DNA of 56,469 nucleotides from Acetobacteraceae bacterium. Its GTDB lineage: Bacteria; Pseudomonadota; Alphaproteobacteria; Acetobacterales; Acetobacteraceae. The notes under the pieces were generated by a model, which was not told the origin of the DNA, did no database searches, and saw only the letters and a program-made list of their open reading frames with translations. Both the position numbers and the translations under genes were made by a program. The stretch is from assembly GCA_024280945.1 (NCBI GenBank), contig JAMXLO010000131.1:1-56469 (forward strand). The letters run 5' to 3'. Numbering within the stretch: the stretch's first letter is position 1; every line of letters begins with the position of its first letter. Below are positions 35,664 to 44,434 of this stretch, piece after piece.

Positions 35664-35737
35664 TGCGCCCGGCAGGACTCGAACCTGCAACCAAGCGGTT
35701 ATGAGCCGCCCGCTCTGACCAGTTGAGCTACAGGCGC
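35664..35737 (-). tRNA. tRNA-Ile2 (anticodon CAT, lysidine type)
   Basis: The acceptor GCGCCTG (35737-35731) pairs with CGGGCGC (35671-35665), with discriminator A at 35664. The anticodon stem GGCGG/CCGCT encloses CTCATAA, giving anticodon CAT. The C4-G69 and C5-G68 acceptor pairs and the anticodon arm continuing into TTGG match the TilS-modified tRNA-Ile2 that reads AUA, rather than elongator tRNA-Met, which usually has AATCATAAT. CCA is not encoded; TCA follows. It lies just upstream of the TauD gene on the same strand. Confidence 0.85.
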
Positions 35738-35843
35738 GGCGCCGGTCCGGTCTGCCCCACCACAGCGACCGGCGCAAGCGCCTTGCCTCGGCGCTGCGGT
35801 TGTTGCACCACCCGATGGTGCATCACCGGAACCGCGCGGAACG

Positions 35844-36989
35844 ATGATAGCTGGCGGCGCCACGGCGCTGTTGTCGGGGGTAGGCTTGGCCCAGGCGATT
35901 GGCGGATGGCTGGTGGTGCGACGGTTCATGCGCAACGCGCGACCGCCCGAGTTGCGCAATCCGCCGCCGATCACGGTGCTGAAGCCGCTGCATGGCGACG
36001 AGCCATTGCTGGAACAGGCGCTCGAAAGCGTCTGCGTCCAGGACTATCCAGCGGCATGGCAGGTGGTGTTCGGTGTCGGCCTGTCCAGCGACAGCGCGCT
36101 GCCTGTGGTGCGGCGCCTGCAATCGCGGTTCCCGCGCGGCGACCTTGCCGTCGTCGTGGACCAAACAATCCACGGGCCGAACCGCAAGGTGGGGAACCTG
36201 ATGAACATGCTGGCAGCGGCGAAACATAACGTCCTGGTGATCGCAGATTCGGACGTACGCGTGGCGCCCGACTGGTTGCGACAGCTGGCGGCGGCACTGG
36301 TCCAACCGGGCGTTGGGCTGGTGACGACCATTTATACTGGGATGCCGACCTCAGGCGTGGCCACACTCGGTGCCTTGCAGATCAACCATTACTTCCTGCC
36401 AGGCGCGCTGCTCGCGCGGGCCATGGGGCGGCAGGACTGCCTCGGGGCCACCATGGCTCTGACCCGGCAGACCCTTGGCCAGATCGGCGGGTTCGCGTCC
36501 CTGGTGGACCATCTGGCTGATGACAATGTGCTCGGACGGCTGGTCCAGCGGCTCGGGCTGAAGGTGGTGCTGGCCGACACCGTGCCGTCCACGACGGTGC
36601 CTGAAGCCACCGTCCGAGCATTGTGGCGGCACGAGCTGCGCTGGGCCCGCACGATACGCGCACTGGAGCCGGCGCAATTCGCTGCCTCCGTGTTGCAATA
36701 TCCGATCGCCTGGGCGGCACTTACGGTGCTGCTCGCTGATGGGGCGATCTGGTCGCTCGGCTGGTTTGCCGCGACCTGGGTCCTGCGAGGACTGGCCGTG
36801 CTGGCCACTGACCGGGCGCTCTTTCCGGAGCCGAGCCGTGTTGGTTCGGGGCTTGCCACGCGCTCGCCGCTCTGGCTTCTGCCGGTCCGCGAGCTTATGT
36901 CGGTTGGCGTGATGATCGCGAGCTATGCCGGCCGCCGCGTCGACTGGCGCGGACACACCATGCAAGCAGAGGGGTTCAACCCGCGATGA
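35844..36989 (+). CDS. hpnI: hopanoid biosynthesis glycosyltransferase HpnI
   Basis: HpnI adds N-acetylglucosamine to bacteriohopanetetrol on the route to hopanoid cyclitol ether. The 381-residue GT2-type membrane protein resembles ceramide glucosyltransferase. Seen are an N-terminal membrane segment, PPPITVLKPLHGDEPLLEQAL, VVDQTIHGPNRKVGNLMNML, IADSDVRV (the DxD-like metal site), a GATMALTRQTLGQIGGF stretch, HLADDNVLG, RHELRWARTIR (the R-x-x-R-W-like site) and C-terminal hydrophobic segments. It overlaps hpnJ by four bases, so the pair is one operon. Confidence 0.9.
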   Translation: MIAGGATALLSGVGLAQAIGGWLVVRRFMRNARPPELRNPPPITVLKPLHGDEPLLEQALESVCVQDYPAAWQVVFGVGLSSDSALPVVRRLQSRFPRGDLAVVVDQTIHGPNRKVGNLMNMLAAAKHNVLVIADSDVRVAPDWLRQLAAALVQPGVGLVTTIYTGMPTSGVATLGALQINHYFLPGALLARAMGRQDCLGATMALTRQTLGQIGGFASLVDHLADDNVLGRLVQRLGLKVVLADTVPSTTVPEATVRALWRHELRWARTIRALEPAQFAASVLQYPIAWAALTVLLADGAIWSLGWFAATWVLRGLAVLATDRALFPEPSRVGSGLATRSPLWLLPVRELMSVGVMIASYAGRRVDWRGHTMQAEGFNPR

Positions 36990-38413
36990 TGAAGACGCTG
37001 TTCCTGCACCCGCCCTCGTTCGACGGGTTCGATGGCGGCGCCGGCTCACGCTATCAGGCGCGGCGCGAGATCCGCAGCTTCTGGTATCCGACATGGCTGG
37101 CGCAGCCCGCCGCCTTGCTGCCCGACAGCAAGCTGATCGATGCGCCACCCGCGCATATCGGCCTCGATGCCGTCACTGCGCAGGCGCGCGCCTACGAGCT
37201 GGCCGTCATACACACCTCGACGCCCTCCTTTGCATCGGACGTGAACGTGGCCGCCGCGTTGAAGGAAGCAAATCCGTCGCTGAAGATCGGGTTCGTCGGT
37301 GCCAAGGTGGCGGTGCAGCCGGACGAGAGCCTGCGTCACGGTGCGCCGATCGACTTCGTGGCACGCAACGAATTCGACTTCACGGTGAAGGAGATCGCAG
37401 AGGGACGCGACTGGGCGTCAGTCGACGGCATTTCGTATCGCAACGATGCGGGCGGGATCGTGCACAATCAGGACCGAGCGATCCTCGAGGATATGGATTC
37501 GCTGCCATTCGTCACCGAGGTTTATAAGCGTGACCTCCGAATCGAAGACTACTTTATTGGCTATCTGCTGCATCCATACGTGTCGCTGTATACCGGCCGC
37601 GGCTGCAAGTCTCGCTGCACCTTCTGCCTGTGGCCCCAAACGGTCGGCGGCCACCGGTACCGTGTGCGGTCGCCTGGACACGTGGCGGAAGAGATCGCGC
37701 TCGCGCAGCGCTATTTCCCCCAGGTTCGCGAATTCTTCTTCGACGATGACACCTTCACGGACAATCTCCCGCGCGCCGAGGCGATTGCGCGCGAACTTGG
37801 CAAGCTGGGTGTGACCTGGTCGTGCAATGCCAAGGCGAACGTGCCGCGCGACACGCTGAAGGTGCTGAAGGACAACGGGCTGCGGCTGCTGCTGGTCGGC
37901 TATGAGAGCGGCAACCAGCAGATCCTGCACAACATCAAGAAGGGCATGCGCATCGAAGTGGCGAAGCGCTTCACCCGCGACTGCCACGAACTCGGGATCA
38001 AGATCCACGGCACTTTCATTCTCGGCTTGCCGGGCGAGACTAAGGAGACGATCGAGGAGACTATCCGCTTCGCCACCGAGATCAATCCACACACCATCCA
38101 GGTATCATTGGCAGCACCATATCCTGGAACGTATCTCCACCGGCAGGCAGTGGAGAACGGCTGGCTGGATGCTGCCCATGCCGAGCTGGTGGATGAACAT
38201 GGCATCCAGATAGCGCCGCTTGCCTATCCGCATCTCTCGCACACCGAGATCTTCGACAATGTGGAGACATTCTATAAGCGCTTCTACTTCCGCGCACCGA
38301 AGATCGCCGCCATCGTCGGCGAGATGGTGCGCAGCCCGCAAATGATGAAGCGTCGGTTGCGCGAAGGCCTGGAGTTCTTTCAGTTCCTGCGCGAACGCCA
38401 CAGGACTGCGTGA
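36986..38413 (+). CDS. hpnJ: hopanoid biosynthesis radical SAM protein HpnJ
   Basis: HpnJ is a radical SAM enzyme with an N-terminal B12-binding-like domain, needed to convert the hopanoid-linked sugar into the cyclitol ether. The 475-residue protein has Cys207-x3-Cys211-x2-Cys214 in GCKSRCTFCLWPQ, which binds the iron-sulfur cluster, and FFDDDTFTDN and LLLVGYESGNQQIL as SAM-domain marks. Its ATG overlaps the hpnI stop. HpnK, the deacetylase that usually acts between these steps, is not adjacent. The gene ends just before a convergent pseudogene. Confidence 0.93.
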   Translation: MMKTLFLHPPSFDGFDGGAGSRYQARREIRSFWYPTWLAQPAALLPDSKLIDAPPAHIGLDAVTAQARAYELAVIHTSTPSFASDVNVAAALKEANPSLKIGFVGAKVAVQPDESLRHGAPIDFVARNEFDFTVKEIAEGRDWASVDGISYRNDAGGIVHNQDRAILEDMDSLPFVTEVYKRDLRIEDYFIGYLLHPYVSLYTGRGCKSRCTFCLWPQTVGGHRYRVRSPGHVAEEIALAQRYFPQVREFFFDDDTFTDNLPRAEAIARELGKLGVTWSCNAKANVPRDTLKVLKDNGLRLLLVGYESGNQQILHNIKKGMRIEVAKRFTRDCHELGIKIHGTFILGLPGETKETIEETIRFATEINPHTIQVSLAAPYPGTYLHRQAVENGWLDAAHAELVDEHGIQIAPLAYPHLSHTEIFDNVETFYKRFYFRAPKIAAIVGEMVRSPQMMKRRLREGLEFFQFLRERHRTA

Positions 38414-38419
38414 ACCCGG

Positions 38420-39281
38420 CTAAATCAGCGGCGTATCCAACTCCAGTCCCAGCAGGATCTGTCCCGCGCTTTCCAGGACCCGCGGATGCACGCCGATGTG
38501 CAGCGTGATAGCGTGAACGTCGCGGAATCCCCGTTCCAGCGGACACTGCGCATAAAGGGAACTCGCGCCGGCACCGACGTAGAGCAGGTCGACCGCCTGC
38601 ACCGCGCTGGCGACAGCATGCGAGGCGGCGAGCCGAACTTCAGCGCGAGCCTGCATGGTGACTTCGCCGGTCGACAGCAGCGCCCGCCACAGCCGGTCAA
38701 CGCTGTCGAACAGGAACAGCCGCGCAGACTGGTGTCGATGATCTCGCAGTCACCGATCGGCAGCAGCATGAAGCGAATTTCGGGAGCACCTGCGGAGGTA
38801 GGGCGCGGTTTCCCGTCCGCATGGACGACGCATAGCAGCACCTCCACGCTGCAAGCTCGCATCCGCTCACCAGCGACCAGCGGCCGCTTACGCGATATCC
38901 GCCGGGAACCAGATGCGCCTGCCCCGATGAACGCGTGCTGTTGGCTGTGATCGCATGCGGACCGGCGTAGATGGCGCCGGCGGCCTTCGGGGAGAGCTGC
39001 GCAGCGGTCCAGTGCGTATTGCCATTCCACACGCACCACGCGACCGATGCAGCCGCCCGCGCGAGTTCCTCGAAGATCGCCAACGCATCGGCAGGCGCGA
39101 GGTCAAGGCCCCCGTATGCCGCTGGAAGGAAGATGCCAAAGAAACCATCGCTCGCCAGGTCGCGCGCAAGATCGTCAGGTAGCCTGCGGCCTGCCTCGAT
39201 GCGGTCGCGCTCGGCTACGATCCGCGGGCGGAATCCGCGAGCGATCTCCAGAAGTTCGGGACCGTCCACGGGCTTGGTCAC
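38420..39281 (-). pseudogene. acyl-CoA dehydrogenase family pseudogene (frameshifted and internally deleted)
   Basis: Three frames on the minus strand together spell an acyl-CoA dehydrogenase-like protein. From 39281 to about 38840 one frame gives the N-terminal domain (FFGIFLPAAYGGLDLAPADAL, VSGRWSLVSGC). About 38860 to 38715 in a second frame continues with LCVVHADGKPRP and EIRFMLLPIGDCEIIDTSLRG. A third frame from about 38656 to the stop at 38420 gives the C-terminal end (RLAASHAVASAVQAVDLLY, PLERGFRDVHAITLHIGVHP, LLGLELDTPLI). At about 287 codons it is roughly 100 short of the usual 385-400, so at least one frameshift and a deletion removed the middle. It cannot make a working enzyme unless the sequence has errors. 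Confidence 0.85.
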
Positions 39282-39286
39282 AATGG

Positions 39287-39709
39287 CTAGCCGACGATAT
39301 CCACCTGGCCGAAGAAGAAGCCGATTTCGATCGCCGCATTCTCAGGACTATCGGAGCCATGTACCGAGTTCGCCTCGATGTCCTCGGCGAACTGCGCCCG
39401 GATGGTGCCGGCCGCGGCCTTCTTCGGGTCGGTTGCGCCCATCACTTCACGGTTCTTCGCTACCGCGCTCTCGCCCTCCAGCACCTGCACGACCACGGGC
39501 CCGGAGGTCATGAACTCAACCAGGCCACGAAAGAACGGCCGCTCCCGGTGCACAGCGTAGAAGGCTTCAGCCTGTGCCTGGGTCAGCCTGGTACGCCGCT
39601 GCGCGACAATCCGAAGCCCTGCGTCTTCCAGGGCAGCGTTGATCCGGCCGGTGAGATTCCGCCGCGTCGCATCAGGCTTGATGATCGACAGCGTGCGCTC
39701 GGTCGCCAT
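39287..39709 (-). CDS. ndk: nucleoside diphosphate kinase
   Basis: Ndk exchanges the gamma phosphate between nucleoside di- and triphosphates through a phosphohistidine. The 140-residue protein has [14 protein letters not shown] at the start and the active-site His117 in [12 protein letters not shown], with the expected Ser120. Length and motifs are normal. It starts 65 bases after the stop of the YegD-like gene on the same strand. Confidence 0.98.
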   Translation of the reverse strand: MATERTLSIIKPDATRRNLTGRINAALEDAGLRIVAQRRTRLTQAQAEAFYAVHRERPFFRGLVEFMTSGPVVVQVLEGESAVAKNREVMGATDPKKAAAGTIRAQFAEDIEANSVHGSDSPENAAIEIGFFFGQVDIVG

Positions 39710-39774
39710 AGGCTTGCTCCTGGTGAAGGGTCATGCAGGGTCACTATTCGGTCCCGGCGCACAGGGCAAGCCAC

Positions 39775-41025
39775 CTATGAGTTCGGTCGCCTGTCATCCG
39801 CCCCGAGCAGTGCAAGACCCTCGGCTACGGAGACGAACTCCCCGCCACCCGCCAGTTTGCCGGCGTCAAAGCGTTGCTCGAACAGCCGGCGCACTGCGGG
39901 AACGAATGCGGTTCCACCGGTAAGGAAGACGCGGTCCACTTGGTCAGCCAAGACATTCGCATCAGCGAGCACCTGATCCACCGTTGTGTCGATGCGAGCA
40001 AGATCTGCGGCGATCCAGTCTTCGAACTCCGGGCGGGTGATGACGCGCTCGACGACGAAGTCTTTGTGCTGGAAGTGTAGCGTCGTGGCTTCGGCGCGCG
40101 ACAATTCAGCTTTCGCACCTGAGACCGCCTGGTACAGGGCGTAGCCGAGACCATCTTCGATCAATGCGAGCAGATGGCGCAACCGCTCTGGGTGCTGCGC
40201 CGTACGGGCGACTTCAGCGATGGCGCGCAGCGTACGCGGTGTACGCATCAGCGACAGCATGTGCCAGCGTGAGAAGCCTGAGTAATACTCAGGCGGCACC
40301 GGCAACAATTTACCCATGACGCGGTAGCTGTCGCCTTTGCCAAGCAGCGGGGCGATGGCACGGTCTATGATACGATAATCGAAGACGTCGCCGGCAATGC
40401 CCACGCCCGCATGGCCAAGCGGCGTGGCATGGCCGCGTGGCTCGAAGTGCATCACAGAGAAGTCGCTCGTGCCACCGCCAAAGTCACCGATGAGCACCGT
40501 GGCCGGTTCGGTCAGAGTGCGGGCGAACCGGGTGCCTGCCGCTTGCGGCTCCAACACCAGCTTGATCGTGGGCACGCCTGCTTCAGCATACGCGCCTCGC
40601 AAACGCTCGGCTCCCAGCGCATCGTCAGTGAACTCTCCAGCGAAGCGCACGGGCCGTCCCACCACAACGGACCGAACAGGCGGCAGATCAGCAAGCAGAC
40701 TGCGCAGGAAGCAGCCGATCAACCCTTCCAGCGTAAAGGGACGGCCAAAGATGCGGGTCTCGCTGAAACTCCGCTGCGCAAGGTAGGTCTTCATCGACAT
40801 GATGAGCCGGCTGTCCAGCGGATCTTCCAGATAACCGGAGACCGCCGCTTGGCCGGCGGCATGATGAAGGATCCGGCGCGCCGGTGTTTCCTCGGCCCAG
40901 AAGCACAGCACCGACCGGAACACATCGAGCGATGCATGACGTCTTGTTGCGACGCTGCCATCGTCGTCGAGCAGAGCAACGACGCTGTTTGTCGTTCCGA
41001 AATCCACGCCAAGCGCGCTGATCAT
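39775..41025 (-). CDS. Hsp70-family protein, YegD-like
   Basis: The 416-residue product is an actin/Hsp70-type ATPase domain. It has GVDFGTTNSVVALL (6-19, phosphate 1), LIGDFGGGTSDFSV (phosphate 2) and VFLTGGTAFVPAVRRLF (adenosine region). It stops after the nucleotide-binding domain and lacks the peptide-binding domain of DnaK, as YegD does. Its role in the cell is unknown; YegD relatives are regarded as atypical chaperones. No nucleotide exchange factor or J-protein is nearby. Confidence 0.9.
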   Translation of the reverse strand: MISALGVDFGTTNSVVALLDDDGSVATRRHASLDVFRSVLCFWAEETPARRILHHAAGQAAVSGYLEDPLDSRLIMSMKTYLAQRSFSETRIFGRPFTLEGLIGCFLRSLLADLPPVRSVVVGRPVRFAGEFTDDALGAERLRGAYAEAGVPTIKLVLEPQAAGTRFARTLTEPATVLIGDFGGGTSDFSVMHFEPRGHATPLGHAGVGIAGDVFDYRIIDRAIAPLLGKGDSYRVMGKLLPVPPEYYSGFSRWHMLSLMRTPRTLRAIAEVARTAQHPERLRHLLALIEDGLGYALYQAVSGAKAELSRAEATTLHFQHKDFVVERVITRPEFEDWIAADLARIDTTVDQVLADANVLADQVDRVFLTGGTAFVPAVRRLFEQRFDAGKLAGGGEFVSVAEGLALLGADDRRPNS

Positions 41026-41133
41026 CTCGCCCGCTCCCCAAAGGGCGCGGGTTCAACCGCGTTCGGCTCGGTTTGGCAAGAGAAATCGCAACTGGGGACG
41101 CGGCCAGTGCCACGCCCCCGTGCGACGGTTACG

Positions 41134-41616
41134 TCAGCCGCCCTGGTTTACGCCAAGCGCGTTGAGCGTCTGCTGATCAAGTTGTCCATGCGCGGGCAAG
41201 CCCTTCGCCTGCTGGAAGCTCTCGACGGCTTCTCGCGTACGCGGGCCCCATTTCCCATCCACGCGGGCATTCTTGTAGTAGCCCTGTTGTTGCAGGTGCT
41301 GCTGAACATTCTGAATCTCGTGCTGGGACAACTGCTGTCCCTGGTCGTCCTCAGTCGAATTCATGTTGCCGGTGTTACCGGACGACATCGCTCCACCTTG
41401 CGAATACGTCGAGCCAGGAGCGGCTGCCCCACTTGGTGGCGTCTGCATCGAGGTTGGCGCATTGCCGGTCACGGAGCCGTTTGGCGCAGCAGTTTGGTTG
41501 GACGTCGAACCGCCGGTGCCCAGTGCACCAGTTTGCGCGCCAGATTGAGCAAATGCCACTGGTGCGGCAGCAAGCAAGGCAGCCAGCGCACCTGCGGAAA
41601 TGAATTGAAGCTTCAT
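41134..41616 (-). CDS. secreted peptidoglycan-binding-domain protein
   Basis: The ATG at 41616 gives 160 residues with GAGG 4 bases upstream; the longer frame to 41646 places extra residues before a clean signal peptide. The signal peptide MKLQFISAGALAALLAAAPVAFA is cut after AFA (about 23). A low-complexity Gly/Ser/Thr/Pro/Gln-rich linker follows (about 24-95), then a PG_binding_1 domain (about 98-158) with LQQQGYYKNARVDGKWGPRTREAVESFQ, the classic repeat of two helices. It likely sits in the periplasm bound to cell wall. No catalytic domain is present. Confidence 0.88.
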   Translation of the reverse strand: MKLQFISAGALAALLAAAPVAFAQSGAQTGALGTGGSTSNQTAAPNGSVTGNAPTSMQTPPSGAAAPGSTYSQGGAMSSGNTGNMNSTEDDQGQQLSQHEIQNVQQHLQQQGYYKNARVDGKWGPRTREAVESFQQAKGLPAHGQLDQQTLNALGVNQGG

Positions 41617-42000
41617 AATCCTCGATCCTCTGTGAATTGTGGGCAATCAGCTACGGGTCCACGACTCGCGCAGTGAGTGCGAGGTGGGAGATGCGCGCCC
41701 GATTGCCATTCACCAAATCGAGAAGTCACACGCGTGCTACTTTGCCTGCGAACACTCCGGTCAATGTGGTCGCAGGTGCTCATGTCATGATGGCCACACC
41801 GGCCTTATACCGACTGGAGACGCGGCGTGGGGACCTATCAGGTTACAATGTATTCATTGATGAATACGGAGTTCCTGCGCGGCAACATGGTGGACAGGTT
41901 CGGCGACGCATAGCAGCGACAACCTCCATCGGTATCGCGGGCCCGCAAACCGCACGCTGCGCTTGACCGAACCCCGCACTCCGTCGGATTACCCGCCGCC
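41617..42000. other. 384-base divergent intergenic region
   Basis: This lies between the peptidoglycan-binding protein gene (minus) and the ABC-F gene (plus). Open frames here look like shadows. The one clear structure is the palindrome at 41850-41867. The region should hold both promoters, but no strong -35/-10 pair was seen. Confidence 0.5.
41850..41867. promoter_or_regulatory. palindromic operator candidate (8-bp arms)
   Basis: GTATTCAT-TG-ATGAATAC is a perfect inverted repeat with 8-bp arms and a 2-base spacer in an AT-rich patch. It lies 133 bases before the ABC-F start and 233 bases before the divergent start. The size fits a TetR- or GntR-type binding site. Confidence 0.5.
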
Positions 42001-43863
42001 ATGTCGCTCCTTGTCATCTCCAGCGCCGCCATCCGGCTGGGTGGACGGACCATCCTGAGCGGAGCCGATCTGACGGTGGATCAGGGCCGCCGCATCGGCC
42101 TCGTGGGGCGAAACGGTGCAGGCAAGACCACGCTGCTGCGCGCGATCATCGGCGAGATAGCGCTGGACGGAGGAGAGATCCGGCTCGCCAACCGTGCCCG
42201 CATCGCCACTGTCGCGCAGGAGGCACCCTCCGGCAGTGCCAATCTGCTCGACACAGTGCTTCAAGGGGACCCTGAGCGGTTGGCGTTGCTGGCTGAGGCA
42301 GATACCGCTCCAGCGGAGCGCCTGGCTGAAATCCACGAACGCCTGCGTGCAATCGGCGCCGAGGCCGCGCCGGCACGGGCTGCCGCTATTCTCGCCGGTC
42401 TCGGCTTCGATGATTGGGCGCAGCAGCGCCCGGTCGGTGAGTATTCAGGTGGCTGGCGTATGCGTGTGGCATTGGCAACGGCGCTGTTCGCGGCTCCGGA
42501 TTTGCTGCTGCTCGACGAACCGACCAACCACCTCGACCTGGAGGCGACGCTGTGGCTGGAGCAGTGGCTGGCGCGCTTTCCCGGCGCCGTGTTGCTCGTC
42601 TCGCACGACCGCGGCCTGCTGGACCGCGCGGTACAGGCGATCGCCTTTCTTGACCGAGGCAAGATCAGCGTCACTCCCGGCGGCTTTGACGAGTTCGTGC
42701 GCATTCGCACCGAGCGCGCGATGCAGCAGGCACGCGAGGCCGAGCGCATCGCCGCTGAACGTGCACACATTCAGTCCTTCATCGACCGGTTCCGCTACAA
42801 GGCGAGCAAGGCCCGGCAGGCGCAGTCGCGCATCAAGGCGCTGGCCCGCCTGCCGCAGATCGAGACTGTCATAGAGGACGCCCCGACGCGGTTCGACTTC
42901 CCGGAACCGGCCCGGATCGCACCGCCGATCGTGGCGCTGGACCGCGTCGCCGTCGGTTACGACGGCACACCGGTGCTGCGCAACGTGTCCTTGGCTATCG
43001 ACACGGACGACCGTATCGCGCTGCTCGGTGCCAACGGCAACGGCAAGTCAACCTTGGCGAAACTGCTCGCCGATCGGTTGCCGGCGCTGTCGGGGGAAAT
43101 CCGCCGAGGCCCGAAGCTGCGTGTCGGCTATTTCGCACAGCATCAGACCGATGAGTTGGTCGAATCGGATACGCCGATCGATCACATGGCGCGGGCGCTC
43201 CCACGTGCGACACCGACGCAGGTGCGTGTGCAGTTGGCACGCTTCGGCCTCGATGCCGACCGCGCCGAGACGCCGGTTGCAAACTTGTCCGGCGGTGAGA
43301 AGGCGCGGCTGTTATTGTCGCTCGCTACACGCGAAGCACCGCAACTGCTGATCCTGGACGAGCCAACCAACCATCTCGACATCGACGCGCGCGAAGCACT
43401 GGTTAAGGCATTGGCCGATTTTCAGGGCGCTGTGCTGCTGATCACGCACGATCCGCATCTGGTGGAGCTTGTAGCCGACCGGCTCTGGCTGGTCGCCGAC
43501 GGTACCGTGCGGGCATTCGATGGCGACCTGGACGACTACCGCACACTGCTCGCCGAACGCTCGCGGCCGGCCGCGAAGTCTGAGGTTGCCAGTCGCCGGA
43601 ACGAGCGCCGCGAGCGAGCCGATGCACGCTCGGCCCTTGCACCGCTGCGCAAGCAGGCGCGGGACGCCGAGGCAAGGCTGGCCAAGCTGGCAGCAGAGCG
43701 TGTTGCGATCGAGAAGATGCTGACTGACCCAGAGCTCTATGTGCCGACGCGCAAGGCAGAGATTGCCGCCGCAAATGCACGGTTGGCAGCGATCAGCAAA
43801 CTGGCCGCGGCAGCCGAAGCGGAGTGGCTGGCCGCAGAGGAGGCACTCGAGGCGGCGTCCTGA
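42001..43863 (+). CDS. ABC-F family ATPase
   Basis: This ABC-F protein has two ATPase domains and no membrane segments; such proteins act on ribosomes. The 620-residue product has Walker A GLVGRNGAGKTTLL (about 33-46) and LLGANGNGKSTLAKL (about 341-355), the signatures EYSGGWRMRVALA and NLSGGEKARLLLS, and two Walker B motifs LLLLDEPTNHLDLE and LLILDEPTNHLDID. A charged linker joins the domains (about 240-300), and a C-terminal coiled coil follows (about 525-615, REASEAR-rich). It resembles the YheS/Uup branch. No drug-resistance role can be claimed from sequence alone. Confidence 0.94.
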   Translation: MSLLVISSAAIRLGGRTILSGADLTVDQGRRIGLVGRNGAGKTTLLRAIIGEIALDGGEIRLANRARIATVAQEAPSGSANLLDTVLQGDPERLALLAEADTAPAERLAEIHERLRAIGAEAAPARAAAILAGLGFDDWAQQRPVGEYSGGWRMRVALATALFAAPDLLLLDEPTNHLDLEATLWLEQWLARFPGAVLLVSHDRGLLDRAVQAIAFLDRGKISVTPGGFDEFVRIRTERAMQQAREAERIAAERAHIQSFIDRFRYKASKARQAQSRIKALARLPQIETVIEDAPTRFDFPEPARIAPPIVALDRVAVGYDGTPVLRNVSLAIDTDDRIALLGANGNGKSTLAKLLADRLPALSGEIRRGPKLRVGYFAQHQTDELVESDTPIDHMARALPRATPTQVRVQLARFGLDADRAETPVANLSGGEKARLLLSLATREAPQLLILDEPTNHLDIDAREALVKALADFQGAVLLITHDPHLVELVADRLWLVADGTVRAFDGDLDDYRTLLAERSRPAAKSEVASRRNERRERADARSALAPLRKQARDAEARLAKLAAERVAIEKMLTDPELYVPTRKAEIAAANARLAAISKLAAAAEAEWLAAEEALEAAS

Positions 43864-43907
43864 TACCGTATTCGCTTATTGTTGGTGCGACAGCGGAGAG
43901 AGATGGC

Positions 43908-44426
43908 GTGATCTACATGGTTGAGATGGCACTGCTCGATACAGCACGCCGCGCCGAGTGGGAAGAATGGTACACCGCGCATCAGCATCGGCTGTTGTCG
44001 ATCCCCGGCATCCATGCGAGCCAACGGTTCGAATGCATCCACATCACTCCGGCGCCGTTCGTCGCGCTGCACGAGGTGAATGGCCCACAGGTGTTCAGCT
44101 CGGACACCTACCGCGCGAGCGCTGGCCCATCGAACACTGGCGAATGGCAAACAAAGATGGGGAACTGGCACCGCAATCTGTTTCGTGGCCTGGACCACAC
44201 GCCCGATGTAGCGATGGATGCCCGGCTTGTTGTCATCGAACGAAACTGCGAAGCGGCGTTGCCGCGCCACGCTGATGTGCGATGGATGGAAGCTGTCGGC
44301 CTGGATCGAAGCGTCCGCCGACGCGGTCTCGCAGTAATGGCGCCAGCAAACGCGGATCTGCTTGCTGATACGCCCGGCATCCGCGTGCTCAAACCCTTGG
44401 CAGGACGATTGGTTGGGGCCGCCTGA
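43908..44426 (+). CDS. hypothetical protein, dimeric alpha-beta barrel (EthD-like)
   Basis: The GTG at 43908 is chosen because GGAGAG lies 7 bases upstream; an ATG at 43917 is also possible. The 172-residue product begins VIYMVEMALLDTARRAEWEEWYTAHQHRLLSIPGI, the layout of small alpha-beta barrel proteins (strand, helix, then H-x3-LL-x-IPG). A second half-barrel region follows near FVALHEVNG. No catalytic motif is clear. It starts 44 bases after the ABC-F gene and may be co-transcribed. Function unknown. Confidence 0.7.
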   Translation: MIYMVEMALLDTARRAEWEEWYTAHQHRLLSIPGIHASQRFECIHITPAPFVALHEVNGPQVFSSDTYRASAGPSNTGEWQTKMGNWHRNLFRGLDHTPDVAMDARLVVIERNCEAALPRHADVRWMEAVGLDRSVRRRGLAVMAPANADLLADTPGIRVLKPLAGRLVGAA

Positions 44427-44434
44427 TATGGACC

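Noticed and set aside
35664-35737. tRNA-Met reading of the CAT tRNA
   Set aside because: The acceptor pairs C4-G69 and C5-G68 and the anticodon arm fit tRNA-Ile2 better.
38425-39039. Separate 204-codon gene on the minus strand
   Set aside because: Only a part of this frame is acyl-CoA dehydrogenase-like, and the rest is shadow; it is a piece of the pseudogene.
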